64,000 nt of DNA from positions 245,438-309,437 of the forward strand of contig NZ_VTHK01000005.1 in NCBI RefSeq assembly GCF_009765355.1, written 5' to 3'. This DNA is from Amycolatopsis anabasis. GTDB lineage: Bacteria; Actinomycetota; Actinomycetes; Mycobacteriales; Pseudonocardiaceae. A program made the translations under genes and the position numbers. Positions 48,934 to 58,070 of the stretch are shown here, one piece after another (position 1 is the first letter of the stretch; every line of letters starts with the position of its first letter). Below the pieces are notes generated by a model that ran no database searches, was not told where the DNA came from, and was given only the letters and a program-made list of their open reading frames with translations.

Positions 48934-50286
48934 ATGACGAAAGCGGCATCCGCGGCGGCCAAGGACCTCGCCGCCGCCGGGGTGACCGGCGTCCAGGTCT
49001 CGTGGGCGGACAACAACGGGATTCCCCGTTCGCGCATCGTCCCGATCGCGGGCCTCGCCGACGCCGCGAACCGGGGCATCGGGGTCACCTCGCTGTTCGC
49101 CGTCTTCGACACGCACGACGCCATCACCTACGGCCACACCGGCCTGGCCACGCCGTCCGGGGACGTCCGCCTGATCCCGGTGATCGAGCGCCTGCGCCGG
49201 CTGGCCGGGCAGCCCGCGCTGGCCTGGGCGCCGGGGCGGCAGGTCGCGGCCGACGGTACACCCTGGCCCTACTGCCAGCGCACGGTCCTGCAGGCGCAGG
49301 TCGACCAGGCCGCCAAGCAGGGGTTCGAGCTGAAGGCCGGGTACGAACTCGAGTTCGCGATCGCGCCGCTGGGCAGCACGGACATCGCGTCCTCCCCCGG
49401 GCATCCCGGGCCCGCCTACAGCCCGCACGCCCTGGTCGAGCTGGACGGGTTCATCGCCGCCCTGCTGCACGACTTCGCCGCCAACGGGTTGCGCATCGGC
49501 CAGTTGCACGCCGAGTACGGGCTCGCCCAGATCGAGTTGTCGCTCGCCGCGACCGATCCGGTGTCCGCCGCCGACGACCAGTTGCTGGCGCGCCAGACGA
49601 TCCACGCGGCCGCGCACGCGCACGGCCTGCGGGTGAGCTTCGCGCCGATTGTCAGCCCGGAAGCCGCCGGGAACGGCTGGCACCTGCACACCTCGATCTG
49701 GCGACGGGGCCGCAACCTGCTCGCCGGGGCGGGCGAACCCGGTCCGGAGGGCGCGGCTTACCTCGCGGGGCTGCTGCGCGATCTGCCCGCGCTGACCGCG
49801 GTCACCGCGCCCAGCGTGCCGTCGACGCTGCGCCTGCGGCCGGGCTACTTCGCCAGCGCCTACGCGTTCTGGGGCGTGGAGAACCGCGAGGCGCCGCTGC
49901 GGTACGTGCCGGGATCGGCCCTGCTCGGCGCCGACCACGCGAACGTGGAGCTCAAACCGTCGGACGCTTCGGCGAACCCCTATCTCGCGCTGGCCGCCGT
50001 GCTCGCGGCCGGGCTGGCCGGGATCGAGGAGGGCCTGGTCCCGCCGGAGCCGATCGCCGACGATCCGGGCACCTGGAGCGAGGGCGACCGCACCACGCGC
50101 GGGGTGGCGCGGCTGCCGGCGACTCCCGGGGAACAGGACGCGGCCCTGCTCGCGTCGCCGCGCGTTGCCGGAGTGCTGGGGGAAGAGCTGCTCGGCGCGT
50201 TCCGGGCCGTGCGATCGTCTGACGCGAACTGGGCCGAGGAGCGTAGTGTGGACGAGATCGTGTCCGCACATCTCTGGCGGTACTAG
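48934..50286 (+). CDS. Glutamine-synthetase-family enzyme (gamma-glutamyl amine ligase-like)
   Basis: A 450-residue class I GS fold without the true-GlnA features. The beta-grasp domain has GVQVSWADNNGIPRSR; the catalytic domain has GYELEFAI, EYGLAQIELSLA, GNGWHLHTSIW and ENREAPLRYVPGS, covering the metal-binding glutamates and the ATP and glutamate sites. Such GlnA-like proteins ligate glutamate to polyamines, ethanolamine or aromatic amines rather than ammonia. ATG 48934 follows GGAGGCGGG. It is coupled to the next gene with no spacing. The substrate is open. Confidence 0.85.
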   Translation: MTKAASAAAKDLAAAGVTGVQVSWADNNGIPRSRIVPIAGLADAANRGIGVTSLFAVFDTHDAITYGHTGLATPSGDVRLIPVIERLRRLAGQPALAWAPGRQVAADGTPWPYCQRTVLQAQVDQAAKQGFELKAGYELEFAIAPLGSTDIASSPGHPGPAYSPHALVELDGFIAALLHDFAANGLRIGQLHAEYGLAQIELSLAATDPVSAADDQLLARQTIHAAAHAHGLRVSFAPIVSPEAAGNGWHLHTSIWRRGRNLLAGAGEPGPEGAAYLAGLLRDLPALTAVTAPSVPSTLRLRPGYFASAYAFWGVENREAPLRYVPGSALLGADHANVELKPSDASANPYLALAAVLAAGLAGIEEGLVPPEPIADDPGTWSEGDRTTRGVARLPATPGEQDAALLASPRVAGVLGEELLGAFRAVRSSDANWAEERSVDEIVSAHLWRY

Positions 50287-51075
50287 GTGGGATTACTGGA
50301 GGACGTGCGCTGGTTCCCCGGCGCCGCGGACGTGCTCGCCGAAGCGCGGGCGGAAATGCCGCAGAAGAACGAGCTGTGCGGCGCCTTCGTCACCTTGGTT
50401 TGCCTGCGTGCCAACGGAATCACCGTCCTCGACCAGGACGAGGCGGCGCTCGCGGCGGGGACCGTGGTGCTGGCCGGGGGCGAGCCGACCTGGCCGGTGA
50501 GCGAGAAGGGCCGGGACGATTACCGGCTCGAGTTGCCCAGCACCACCGATCCCCGGGCCGCCGGGAGTTCCGCGGCGGGGGTGGCGCGGGCCGTCGAAAC
50601 CCTGTCCGGGCAACGGCTCCGCGCGGTTCCGGCGAGCGGGGAGTGGGCCGCGGCGAACCTCGAGCGGCTGCTGTCCGGTGTGCACGGGCTGCCGCGCGGT
50701 GCGGTGATCGCGAATGTGGCCACCGCGGAGTTCGCCGCGCAGGACACCCCGGATCGCGCGTTCGCCGATTACCTGGACGGCGGGCTGCCGCCGCTGTGGA
50801 CCTCGCGCTGGCGCGTCGGCCATTTCGTGCTGTTCGGCGGAACGTTGAGCGGAACCGGGGGCGTCTTGGTGTCCGTTGTGGACACTTACCCGACCTTGGG
50901 GCGCTTCGGAGTGCATCTGCAGCCGGTGGATCGGCTCGCCGCCGCACTGCGCCGCGACGGGATGACGCCGGGCGGACTGCTCCTCGTGGTCCCCGCCGAG
51001 GCCGCCGCGGCGGCCGCCGAACTGGTGGCGGATGCGGGGCTGCGCACCGAATTATGGGACCGCATCACCGGGTGA
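50287..51075 (+). CDS. DUF6885-like protein of unknown function
   Basis: A 262-residue soluble protein whose GTG start directly abuts the glutamine-synthetase-like stop codon, so the two are translated together. GAFVTLVCLRANGITVLDQDEAALAAGTVV and GRFGVHLQPVDRLAAAL stand out. It resembles actinobacterial DUF6885 proteins, none characterised to my knowledge. It may act in the same pathway as the ligase, perhaps on the amide made. No signal peptide or membrane segment. Confidence 0.75.
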   Translation: MGLLEDVRWFPGAADVLAEARAEMPQKNELCGAFVTLVCLRANGITVLDQDEAALAAGTVVLAGGEPTWPVSEKGRDDYRLELPSTTDPRAAGSSAAGVARAVETLSGQRLRAVPASGEWAAANLERLLSGVHGLPRGAVIANVATAEFAAQDTPDRAFADYLDGGLPPLWTSRWRVGHFVLFGGTLSGTGGVLVSVVDTYPTLGRFGVHLQPVDRLAAALRRDGMTPGGLLLVVPAEAAAAAAELVADAGLRTELWDRITG

Positions 51076-51191
51076 AATCGGCCAACGGAGTGGGCCGGGC
51101 GGATTCTCTTTACTTGCCTTCGGGGTTCGGAGCACGCTCTGGCCGCGGCGGTCCCACCGGATCGCCGTTCCCCGAGTTCGAGGATGAGATC

Positions 51192-51629
51192 ATGCGAAGA
51201 CAGATCGTGCTGCCGCTCGGTGCGGCGATCTTGGGCGTCGCGGCTTGCGCGGGGGATGGGATGGCGGCGAACTCGACACCGGTTCCGCCGCCCGCCAACG
51301 CCATCGGCACGGCGACCGCCACCCACCAGGCCGCCGGCGCCGTGCAGTTCAAGATTCCGGTCAGCACCGCCGATTCCGCCGACTGCACCGCGGTTCTGCT
51401 GGTCAGCTTCGTCGACCTGCGGACGCTCGATGCCGGATCCGCCTCCTTCGACGTCGACTGCGGGCTGACCGACCAGATCGAGGACGTGACCGTGGAGTCC
51501 GATGAGGACGACGGCGTCGCCGACGCCGGGGACACGATCCTCGTCAAGTTCCACCTGATCAGCATCGACGAAACCACGCACACCGTCGTCAGCGAAGCAA
51601 GTTCACCCCAGACGCTCACCGCCGCCTGA
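51192..51629 (+). CDS. Small secreted lipoprotein of unknown function
   Basis: A 145-residue protein: an Arg-Arg start, a hydrophobic segment and a likely lipidated Cys19 (GVAAC). The mature part is short, acidic and beta-rich, with two cysteines (DCTA and DVDCGL) and a DEDDGVADAGDTI stretch that might bind calcium. No family recognised. GAGGATGAG precedes ATG 51192. Confidence 0.7.
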   Translation: MRRQIVLPLGAAILGVAACAGDGMAANSTPVPPPANAIGTATATHQAAGAVQFKIPVSTADSADCTAVLLVSFVDLRTLDAGSASFDVDCGLTDQIEDVTVESDEDDGVADAGDTILVKFHLISIDETTHTVVSEASSPQTLTAA

Positions 51630-51660
51630 CCCCGCTCGCGTGCTCGAGCGGGACCACGCG

Positions 51661-51711
51661 ATAGCAAGGGACCTTTGCTCCGGTTTGCCGGGAGTAAAGG
51701 TCCCCCGCTAT
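51661..51711. repeat. AAGGGACCTTT-family hairpin at the permease 3' end
   Basis: ATAGCAAGGGACCTTTGCTCC (51661-51681) pairs, with a few mismatches, with GGAGTAAAGGTCCCCCGCTAT (51691-51711). It is related to the terminator at 29416-29470 and overlaps the permease stop codon. Confidence 0.8.
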
Positions 51712-53180
51712 CGATCGCCGGGAGCGGAGGTCCCTTCCTGCCGGTCCTTGGCGGCGAGCCGCGAGTGGCGGCGACCGTAGCCGAAGTAGATCACCAGACC
51801 GAGGGCGAGCCAGGCGGCGAACCGGATCCAGGTCAGCACGTCCAGGTTCAGCATCAGGTACAGGCACGCCAGCGCCGCGAGGATCGGGAGCACCGGGGAG
51901 AACGGCACGGTGAACGGCCGCGGCAGATCCGGGCGGCGCTTGCGCAGCACCGGCACGGCGATCGCGACGATGATCATCGCCGACAGCGCGCCGATGCTCA
52001 CCATGTCGGACAGTTCGGTGATCGGGACGAACGCGGCGAGCAGGGCGATCAGCGTGGCGCCGCCGATGGTCATCCGGTGCGGGGTACCCCAGCGCGGGTG
52101 CGCGGTGCCCAGGGCCTTCGGCAGCAGGCCGTCGCGCCCCATGGCGAAGCCGATCCGGCCGATGGTGACCAGTTCCACCATCATCACCGAGGTCAGCCCG
52201 GTCACCGCGCCCAGCGAGATCAGCGCGCCGATCCAGTGCATGCCCACCGAATCGAACGCCGCCGCCAGCGGGGCGCCCTCGTCGATGTTCACGAACGGCA
52301 CCATGCCGGTCAGCACCAGCGACACGCCGATGTAGAGCAGCGCGCACACGCCCAGCGCGCCGAGGATGCCCACCCGCAGATCCTTGCGCGGGTTCCGGGT
52401 CTCCTCACCGAGGTTGGCCAGCGCCTCGAAACCGGTGTAGGCGAAGAACACGATCGCCGCCGCGGTGACCATCCCGGCGATGCCGTAGACCGACTGCTCC
52501 AGCCCGAGGCCCGCCTGCACCACGGGCTGGTGCAGGACGTCCTTGCCGTCGGACGGCGGCTGGGCGGGCGGGATGAACGGGGTCAGGTTGGCGCCGGAGA
52601 TGAAGAACACGCCGATGGCCAGGATCAGCACGCACACCGCGACCTTCACCAGCACGAGCACGTTGGTGAACAGCGCGGACTGCCGGATCCCGGTGACCGC
52701 GACGACCGTGAGCACGGCGATGATGAGCACGGCCCCGATGTTCACCGTCGCGTCCTCGCCGAACAGCTCCGGCGGCAGGCCCATCAGGTTCGCCAGGTAG
52801 CCCGACCAGCCGCGCGACACGACCGCCGCGCCGAGCGCGAACTCCAGCAGCAGGTCCCAGCCGATGATCCAGGCGAACACCTCGCCCAGCGTCGCGAACG
52901 CGTAGGTGTAGGCGCTGCCCGCGGTCGGCACGCTCGACGCGAGTTCCGCGTAGCAGAGCGCCGCCAGCCCGGCGACGACCGCGCCGATCACGAACGACAG
53001 GGTGACCGCGGGGCCCGCGTGGTGCTTCGCTTCGACGCCGGCGAGGGTGAAGATGCCGGTGCCGATGATGATCCCGACCCCGAATCCCACCAGGTCGCGG
53101 CCACGAAGGCGGCGTTTCAGCTCACTGGAGTCCTGGCGTTCCAGGACCTCGTCGACGTCAAGCGTGCGCAGAATGCCCAT
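51708..53180 (-). CDS. APC-family (cationic amino-acid type) permease
   Basis: A 490-residue transporter with about 12 membrane segments. GFGVGIIIGTGIFTLAGVEA is the APC segment-1 signature, and AIVFFAYTGFEALANLGEETRNPRKDL marks segment 6, as in YfnA/CAT transporters. Amino acids, probably cationic, are expected substrates. ATG 53180. It is divergent from nothing near and lies beside a two-component system in the same direction, 45 bases apart. Confidence 0.87.
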   Translation of the reverse strand: MGILRTLDVDEVLERQDSSELKRRLRGRDLVGFGVGIIIGTGIFTLAGVEAKHHAGPAVTLSFVIGAVVAGLAALCYAELASSVPTAGSAYTYAFATLGEVFAWIIGWDLLLEFALGAAVVSRGWSGYLANLMGLPPELFGEDATVNIGAVLIIAVLTVVAVTGIRQSALFTNVLVLVKVAVCVLILAIGVFFISGANLTPFIPPAQPPSDGKDVLHQPVVQAGLGLEQSVYGIAGMVTAAAIVFFAYTGFEALANLGEETRNPRKDLRVGILGALGVCALLYIGVSLVLTGMVPFVNIDEGAPLAAAFDSVGMHWIGALISLGAVTGLTSVMMVELVTIGRIGFAMGRDGLLPKALGTAHPRWGTPHRMTIGGATLIALLAAFVPITELSDMVSIGALSAMIIVAIAVPVLRKRRPDLPRPFTVPFSPVLPILAALACLYLMLNLDVLTWIRFAAWLALGLVIYFGYGRRHSRLAAKDRQEGTSAPGDR

Positions 53181-53225
53181 TCCGGGAACGGTAGAAGATC
53201 ACCCACCCGAATGCACGGATTGACG

Positions 53226-53873
53226 TCAGCGTTCGACGAGCCCGGCTTCCTGAGCCAGGATCGCGGCCTGGACGCGCGAGCGCAGGGCCAGTTTGGTGAG
53301 CACCCGGGAGACGTGCGTTTTGACCGTGGTCTCGCCGATGAACAACCGGCTCGCGATCTGCGCGTTGGACAGGCCCTCGCCGAGGCAGACCAGCACCTCG
53401 TGCTCGCGTTCGGTGAGGTCGTCCAGCCCCGGCGGGCGCGTCGCCGCGGGCGGTTCGGCCGAGGCGAACGCGGTGATCAGCTTGCGGGTGATCTGCGGCG
53501 CCAGCACCCCCTCGCCCGCGGCGACCAGCCGGACCGCCTCGACGAGGCGGCTCGAATCCACCGATTTGAGCAGGAAACCCGCCGCGCCCGCGCGCAACGC
53601 CGCGTACACGTACTCGTCCAGGTCGAAGGTGGTCAGCACGAGCACGTCGGCCAGGCCCTCGGCGACCAGTTCCCGCGTCGCCGCGATCCCGTCCATCCCG
53701 GGCATCCGCACGTCCATCAGCACCACATCCGGCCGCAGCGCCCGCGCCTGCCGGACGGCGGCCGCGCCGTCGGCGGCCTCGCCCACCACCTCGATGCCCT
53801 CGGCGTTGCCCAGGATCAGCACCAGCCCGGCCCGGATCGCGCCGTGGTCGTCGGCCACCAGCACCCGGATCAC
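53226..53873 (-). CDS. NarL/LuxR-family response regulator
   Basis: A 215-residue regulator with a receiver domain (acidic DD at residues 8-9, phospho-acceptor Asp54 in VLMDVRMPG, Lys in LLKSV) and a C-terminal LuxR helix-turn-helix (LTEREHEVLVCLGEGLSNAQIAS and TVKTHVSRVLTKL). It overlaps the sensor kinase stop by three bases at GTG 53873. It is coupled with that kinase. Confidence 0.92.
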   Translation of the reverse strand: MIRVLVADDHGAIRAGLVLILGNAEGIEVVGEAADGAAAVRQARALRPDVVLMDVRMPGMDGIAATRELVAEGLADVLVLTTFDLDEYVYAALRAGAAGFLLKSVDSSRLVEAVRLVAAGEGVLAPQITRKLITAFASAEPPAATRPPGLDDLTEREHEVLVCLGEGLSNAQIASRLFIGETTVKTHVSRVLTKLALRSRVQAAILAQEAGLVER

Positions 53874-55081
53874 GAGTGCACCCCCGCGGTCGGCAGCACG
53901 GCGCGGACCAGCCAGCCCGTGCCGGACGGCCCCGCCGAGAGCGAGCCGCCCACCGCCGTCGCCCGTTCCCGCATGTTCAGCAGCCCCGTCCCGGTGTCGC
54001 TGGTGTCGCCAGCGGTCATGGTCAGTTCGTTGGTCACCTCGACGGTGAGTATCCCGTCCCGGTGCCGGAGCGCCACGCGGGCGCTGCCGCCCGGCGCGTG
54101 CTTCACCGCATTGGTGAGCGCTTCCTGGGCGATCCGGTACGCGGTCAGGTCCACCGCCGCGGGCAACTCCGCCGATGCGTCGAGGTCCGATTCGACCGCC
54201 ACGCGCATGCCGCTCGCGCGCGCCGACTCGACCAATTTGGACAGTTCCGCCAGCCGTGCGGGCGCGGTGACCTCGTCGTCCTCGCCGCCGTCCGCGCGCA
54301 GCAGCCCGATCATGGCCCGCATTTCCTCCAGGGCCCGCACGCTGTTCTCCCGCACCGAGGCCAGCACCTGCCGGGCCGTGGCGGGATCGGCCTGGGACAT
54401 CGACAGCACCGCTTCGGACTGGAGCGCGATCGCCGAGAGGTGACCGGCGATCACGTCGTGCAGGTCGCGTGCCATCCGGGAGCGTTCCGCCGCGACCGCC
54501 GCGCGGCGGTCCAGTTCGGCGATCCGGGCCAGGTGCGCCGCGTTCGCCCGCTCGCTCTCGGCGATGTCCCGGTGCTGGCGGATGTTGGCCGCCCACCACA
54601 CCGGCACGACGATCAGCGGCAGCGCGGCGGCGGCCGCCACCACGGCCGCGCGCCAATCCGCCAGCAACACCAGCGCGGCCACGATCCCGCCCAGGGTGAT
54701 GATCGCGGCGGCCGGGATCATCGCCCGGCTCAGCCGCCGGGTCCCGTACAGGGTGGCCGAGTAGAGCAGATCGGAGTACGCGATCAGGGTGGGCGCGCTC
54801 AGCCCGGCCGCCACATCCGCGGTGAGGACCGCCGTGCCGACGGCGAGCGCCGTGCCCGGCGCGTGCCGCCGGAACACCTCCGCCAGGCAAACCATGCCGA
54901 ACAGGGCGAACCGCCACCACACGAGCCCGGACTTGTTCATGAACAGCGGGTAGAGGCCGGTCAGGTACAGCAGGCAGCCGAAGGCGAACGTGCCCGCGGC
55001 GATCACGGCGTCCTGCTGCCACGGACCCAGGCGCCGGAAATCCAGCGCGGCGAGCAGCGAACGGACTTGCACGTCCACCAT
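53870..55081 (-). CDS. Sensor histidine kinase, HisKA_3 type
   Basis: A 403-residue kinase. Residues about 25-150 carry four or five membrane segments with short loops. The dimerisation motif ARDLHDVIAGHLSAIALQSEAVL has the phospho-accepting His, and the ATPase domain shows AYRIAQEALTNAVKHA and GTGLLNMRERA. No large sensor domain is visible, so an intramembrane signal is possible, as in the LiaS/DesK type. ATG 55081 faces the membrane-protein pair that may be its target. Confidence 0.9.
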   Translation of the reverse strand: MVDVQVRSLLAALDFRRLGPWQQDAVIAAGTFAFGCLLYLTGLYPLFMNKSGLVWWRFALFGMVCLAEVFRRHAPGTALAVGTAVLTADVAAGLSAPTLIAYSDLLYSATLYGTRRLSRAMIPAAAIITLGGIVAALVLLADWRAAVVAAAAALPLIVVPVWWAANIRQHRDIAESERANAAHLARIAELDRRAAVAAERSRMARDLHDVIAGHLSAIALQSEAVLSMSQADPATARQVLASVRENSVRALEEMRAMIGLLRADGGEDDEVTAPARLAELSKLVESARASGMRVAVESDLDASAELPAAVDLTAYRIAQEALTNAVKHAPGGSARVALRHRDGILTVEVTNELTMTAGDTSDTGTGLLNMRERATAVGGSLSAGPSGTGWLVRAVLPTAGVHS

Positions 55082-55183
55082 CACAGCACATCGGCCCGCC
55101 GGGCGGCGTCCTACGAACTGATGACCCCGATCTCGTGCCCTTCGCCGACGTGGGAACGCCCCGGCGGCGGCACGCTCTCCACT

Positions 55184-55771
55184 GTGGACAAGATCCTTGA
55201 CTTCCTCGCCGACAACCCGATGGCGGTGGTGATCGCCGCCGGGGAGATCGGGTTCTGGGTGTTCATCGCCGGTGGCCTGATCGCCCGCTACCTGCTGCGC
55301 CTGCGCCGGACGAGCACGGTCCTGCTCGCCGCGACGCCGGTGATCGACCTCGGCGTGCTCGTGGCCACCGTGATCGACCTGTCGCACGGCGGCCAGGCGA
55401 ACGGGGTGCACGGGCTCGCCGCGGTGTACCTGGGGTTCAGTGTCGCGTTCGGACCCCGGATGATCCGCTGGGCGGACGCGCGGTTCGCGCACCGGTTCGC
55501 GGGCGGGCCGCCCCCGCCGAAGCCGCCGAAGTACGGCCGGGCCAAGGTCCGCCACGAGTGGCGCGAATGGGGCCGGTGCGTACTGGGCGCCGGGATCGCC
55601 GCGGCGATCCTGCTGTTGCTGATCTTCGTGGTCGGCACCCCGGAACAGACCCGGGGCCTCTGGGCGGGCAGCGGCTGGCTGCCCCGGCTCGGCGTGATCA
55701 CCGCCATCTGGTTCGTCGTCGGCCCGCTCTGGGTCACGCTCTCGCCGCCGAAGGAAAGGGTGAACTCATGA
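55184..55771 (+). CDS. Integral membrane protein of unknown function
   Basis: A 195-residue protein with four or five hydrophobic segments (AVVIAAGEIGFWVFIAGGLIA, VLLAATPVIDLGVLVATVI and others) and a proline-rich basic loop (GPPPPKPPKYGRAKV). GTG 55184 is chosen because it opens the conserved-looking VDKILDFLADNP; ATG 55121 is in frame. It is coupled by an ATGA overlap to the next small membrane protein and is divergent from the sensor kinase. Confidence 0.75.
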   Translation: MDKILDFLADNPMAVVIAAGEIGFWVFIAGGLIARYLLRLRRTSTVLLAATPVIDLGVLVATVIDLSHGGQANGVHGLAAVYLGFSVAFGPRMIRWADARFAHRFAGGPPPPKPPKYGRAKVRHEWREWGRCVLGAGIAAAILLLLIFVVGTPEQTRGLWAGSGWLPRLGVITAIWFVVGPLWVTLSPPKERVNS

Positions 55772-55974
55772 TCGAGATACTCGGAATCGCTTTGCTGGTG
55801 CAGGGAATCGGCGGTTTCATCAACCGGATCGCGGGGAGCGGTTCGAAGAGCTGGTTCGTGCAACTGCACGTTCTGCCGGAGAGCATGCACATCCCGGCGA
55901 GCGTGGTGATGGCCGTGGTGGGCGGAATCCTGGTGCTGGCCGCCGGGGCCAAGCGCACCCGGTCCCGCCGGTGA
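55768..55974 (+). CDS. Small membrane protein
   Basis: A 68-residue protein with two hydrophobic segments (ILGIALLVQGIGGFI and VVMAVVGGILVLAAGA) and a basic end. It starts inside the preceding stop (ATGA) and probably forms a unit with it. No homology recognised. Confidence 0.75.
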   Translation: MIEILGIALLVQGIGGFINRIAGSGSKSWFVQLHVLPESMHIPASVVMAVVGGILVLAAGAKRTRSRR

Positions 55975-55996
55975 GCCCGACAAAGTGCGAACCGGG

Positions 55997-57235
55997 TCAG
56001 AGCGAGACGAGGACCTGGAGGACGCCGAGCACGATGGTGACCACGGTGAGGACGACGGTCACCGCGGTCAGCCGGGTGACCCGGGCGCTGACCACGCTTT
56101 CGTAGGCGTACCGGGTCTCCTCGTCCATCGCCTCGGCCTGCCGGTCGAGTTGCTGGATGGTCCGCTCGACCCCCATCCGCGTGCTGACCCGGCGTTCCAG
56201 CGAGTCGACCTCGGGCGGCAGCAGGGCGTTCAGCAGTTGCAGGATGTCGTCGAGCGAGCCGCGCAGCAACCGGGTCCGGGTGGCCGCGTCGCGAGCCCGG
56301 TCCGGTCCGGTGAGTTCGGGATGCGCGCTGTGCAGCCACCGGTCGGCCAGCGCGAGCCGGACCAGCACCCGTTCGAGCACGAACAGGGCCCCGTGGTCGA
56401 GGCCCGCCACCGCGGTGTCCAGGGCGAAGTACGGCTCGGCCTGGCCGAAGTGTTCCCGGGTGAACTCGTGCTGCCGTTCGACGTAGTCCGCACCCTTGTG
56501 GTTGATGCAGATGATCCCGGTCGCCATGCTGTAGACCGCGACGAACTCCCGGGTGCCCCACGGTTCGCCGAGCGCCGTGGCGGCCACCGCGTTGGGCACG
56601 AACCGCCAGCCCTCGTCCCCGGTGGCGAGCCCGTAGAACGGGCGGGGATCGGCGGGAACCGTTTTGTCGGCGGGATGTCCGTGCGCGGCGCGGAGTTCGA
56701 CGCACCAGGCGCCCCGTTTCATCTCCTCGTCGACCGTGCCCGCGGTGAGCTCGTCGAACACGGCGTCCACGGCGGCGCGAACCGACGGGAACGGGGTTTT
56801 CCGGTAGCGGCCGTGGATTTCGGCGTCCCGGCCGGGATGTGCGCAGGGGCGCCCCTGGAAACTCTGCACCAGCGCGATCGCCCGGTCGAAGTCCCGGGCG
56901 CTCACCGTGCCCGAATCCGCCACGGTGAGCGCGACCACCAGCGTCATCGCGCGATAGCCGGGGTGCCAGGTGACGATCAGTTCGCAGCGCAGCGTCTCGT
57001 CCCCGATCGCGGCGGCCAGCGGGGAAGTGGCGAGAACCCACCGGTTGAGCGGCTCGCCCTCGAGGAAGAGGAACGCCTCCGCGGCGGCCCAGTCGTCGCG
57101 GAGCTTGCCGTCCAGCCGCTTGAGCAGGGCGTTCTCGCGTGCCCGCGCGAAGACCTGGTCCGATTCTCCCGATGACATCGGGATGGCCCACAAGTAGGAC
57201 AGCAGGAGTTTCCCGTCCACGGGGCCGCGGGTCAC
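55997..57235 (-). CDS. Tail-anchored membrane protein of unknown function
   Basis: A 412-residue protein. The soluble part shows no recognised domain but has DGKLLLSYLWAIPM near the start, an AMTLVVALTVADSG strand, the aromatic-rich GEPWGTREFVAVYSMATGIICINHKGADY, and a coiled coil (about 350-385) ending in a single C-terminal segment LTAVTVVLTVVTIVLGVLQVLVSL. GTG 57235 is chosen because it overlaps the upstream methyltransferase stop by three bases; ATG 57178 is an alternative. The pair may act together. It could be a CorA/RMD1-like tail arrangement, but no metal motif is present. Confidence 0.7.
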   Translation of the reverse strand: MTRGPVDGKLLLSYLWAIPMSSGESDQVFARARENALLKRLDGKLRDDWAAAEAFLFLEGEPLNRWVLATSPLAAAIGDETLRCELIVTWHPGYRAMTLVVALTVADSGTVSARDFDRAIALVQSFQGRPCAHPGRDAEIHGRYRKTPFPSVRAAVDAVFDELTAGTVDEEMKRGAWCVELRAAHGHPADKTVPADPRPFYGLATGDEGWRFVPNAVAATALGEPWGTREFVAVYSMATGIICINHKGADYVERQHEFTREHFGQAEPYFALDTAVAGLDHGALFVLERVLVRLALADRWLHSAHPELTGPDRARDAATRTRLLRGSLDDILQLLNALLPPEVDSLERRVSTRMGVERTIQQLDRQAEAMDEETRYAYESVVSARVTRLTAVTVVLTVVTIVLGVLQVLVSL

Positions 57236-58029
57236 GGTTCGCGCCGCCACAGGGTGACGATGTCGCGGCCCAGGTCCCGCAGCAGGGCGGGCTGGGCGTT
57301 GACCACTTCGTCGCGGTCGGCATGCCGGTCGAGCACGCCGAAATCTTCCAGCACGTGGTAGGTCCAGGTCCAGACGGACGTCCAGCCGGTTGCGGCGACT
57401 TCCTTGCCGAAGGCCTGCGGATCGAGGGCCCGGACCGGCAGGACGCCTTCCCGGGCGCCGGTGGTGGCCGCCTCGTCGAACCGGTCGCGATCGACGGGCT
57501 CGGAGCGGATCGCACCGCCTTCGGAACGGTCCAGGGTGTATCCGCCGCGGCCCACCGGCGCGCGGCGGTAGCTCAGCACCAGGAGGCCGCCGGGCGCGGC
57601 GAGGTCCCGCAGCCGCCGCAACGATGGTTCGACGTCGCCGGTCGGCATGTGCTGGACGATGTGGCTGCACAGCACCAGGTCGTACGGTCCGCCGGTGATC
57701 CCGGTCATCGGCGTGTGCTGGAAGGAGATCCGGGTTTCCGCGGGCAGGCGGGTGGTGCGGGCCGCGGCGAGGCGGTCGGGATCCGGATCGGTCGCGGTGA
57801 TCTCCGCCGCGAAACCGGCCAGCCAGGGCAGCAACCGGCCGTCCCCGCATCCGGCGTCCAGCGCCCGGGTTTCCCCGCGGGAGCCCAGGTGCTCGGTGAT
57901 CCGTTCGCCGAGATGGGCGAAGGCCCGTTGCTCGCTCACCGCCCAGTATCCGGGATACGGCTCGTGCTGTCCGATGAACGAGGCCGTGACCCGGTCGCCG
58001 GGATCCGGATAGCGGTAACCCTGAGGCAT
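57232..58029 (-). CDS. Class I SAM-dependent methyltransferase
   Basis: A 265-residue methyltransferase of the UbiE/Methyltransf_11 type. Motif I ALDAGCGDGRLLPWLAGF, the acidic ATDPDPDRL and CSHIVQHMP are visible. An N-terminal RYPDPGDRVTASFIGQHEPYPGYW segment precedes the fold. The substrate is unknown. It is coupled to the tail-anchored protein downstream. ATG 58029. Confidence 0.83.
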   Translation of the reverse strand: MPQGYRYPDPGDRVTASFIGQHEPYPGYWAVSEQRAFAHLGERITEHLGSRGETRALDAGCGDGRLLPWLAGFAAEITATDPDPDRLAAARTTRLPAETRISFQHTPMTGITGGPYDLVLCSHIVQHMPTGDVEPSLRRLRDLAAPGGLLVLSYRRAPVGRGGYTLDRSEGGAIRSEPVDRDRFDEAATTGAREGVLPVRALDPQAFGKEVAATGWTSVWTWTYHVLEDFGVLDRHADRDEVVNAQPALLRDLGRDIVTLWRREP

Positions 58030-58070
58030 CAGCCGAGAATAGCGGACAAAGTTGTGTCCACAGTGGCCTT

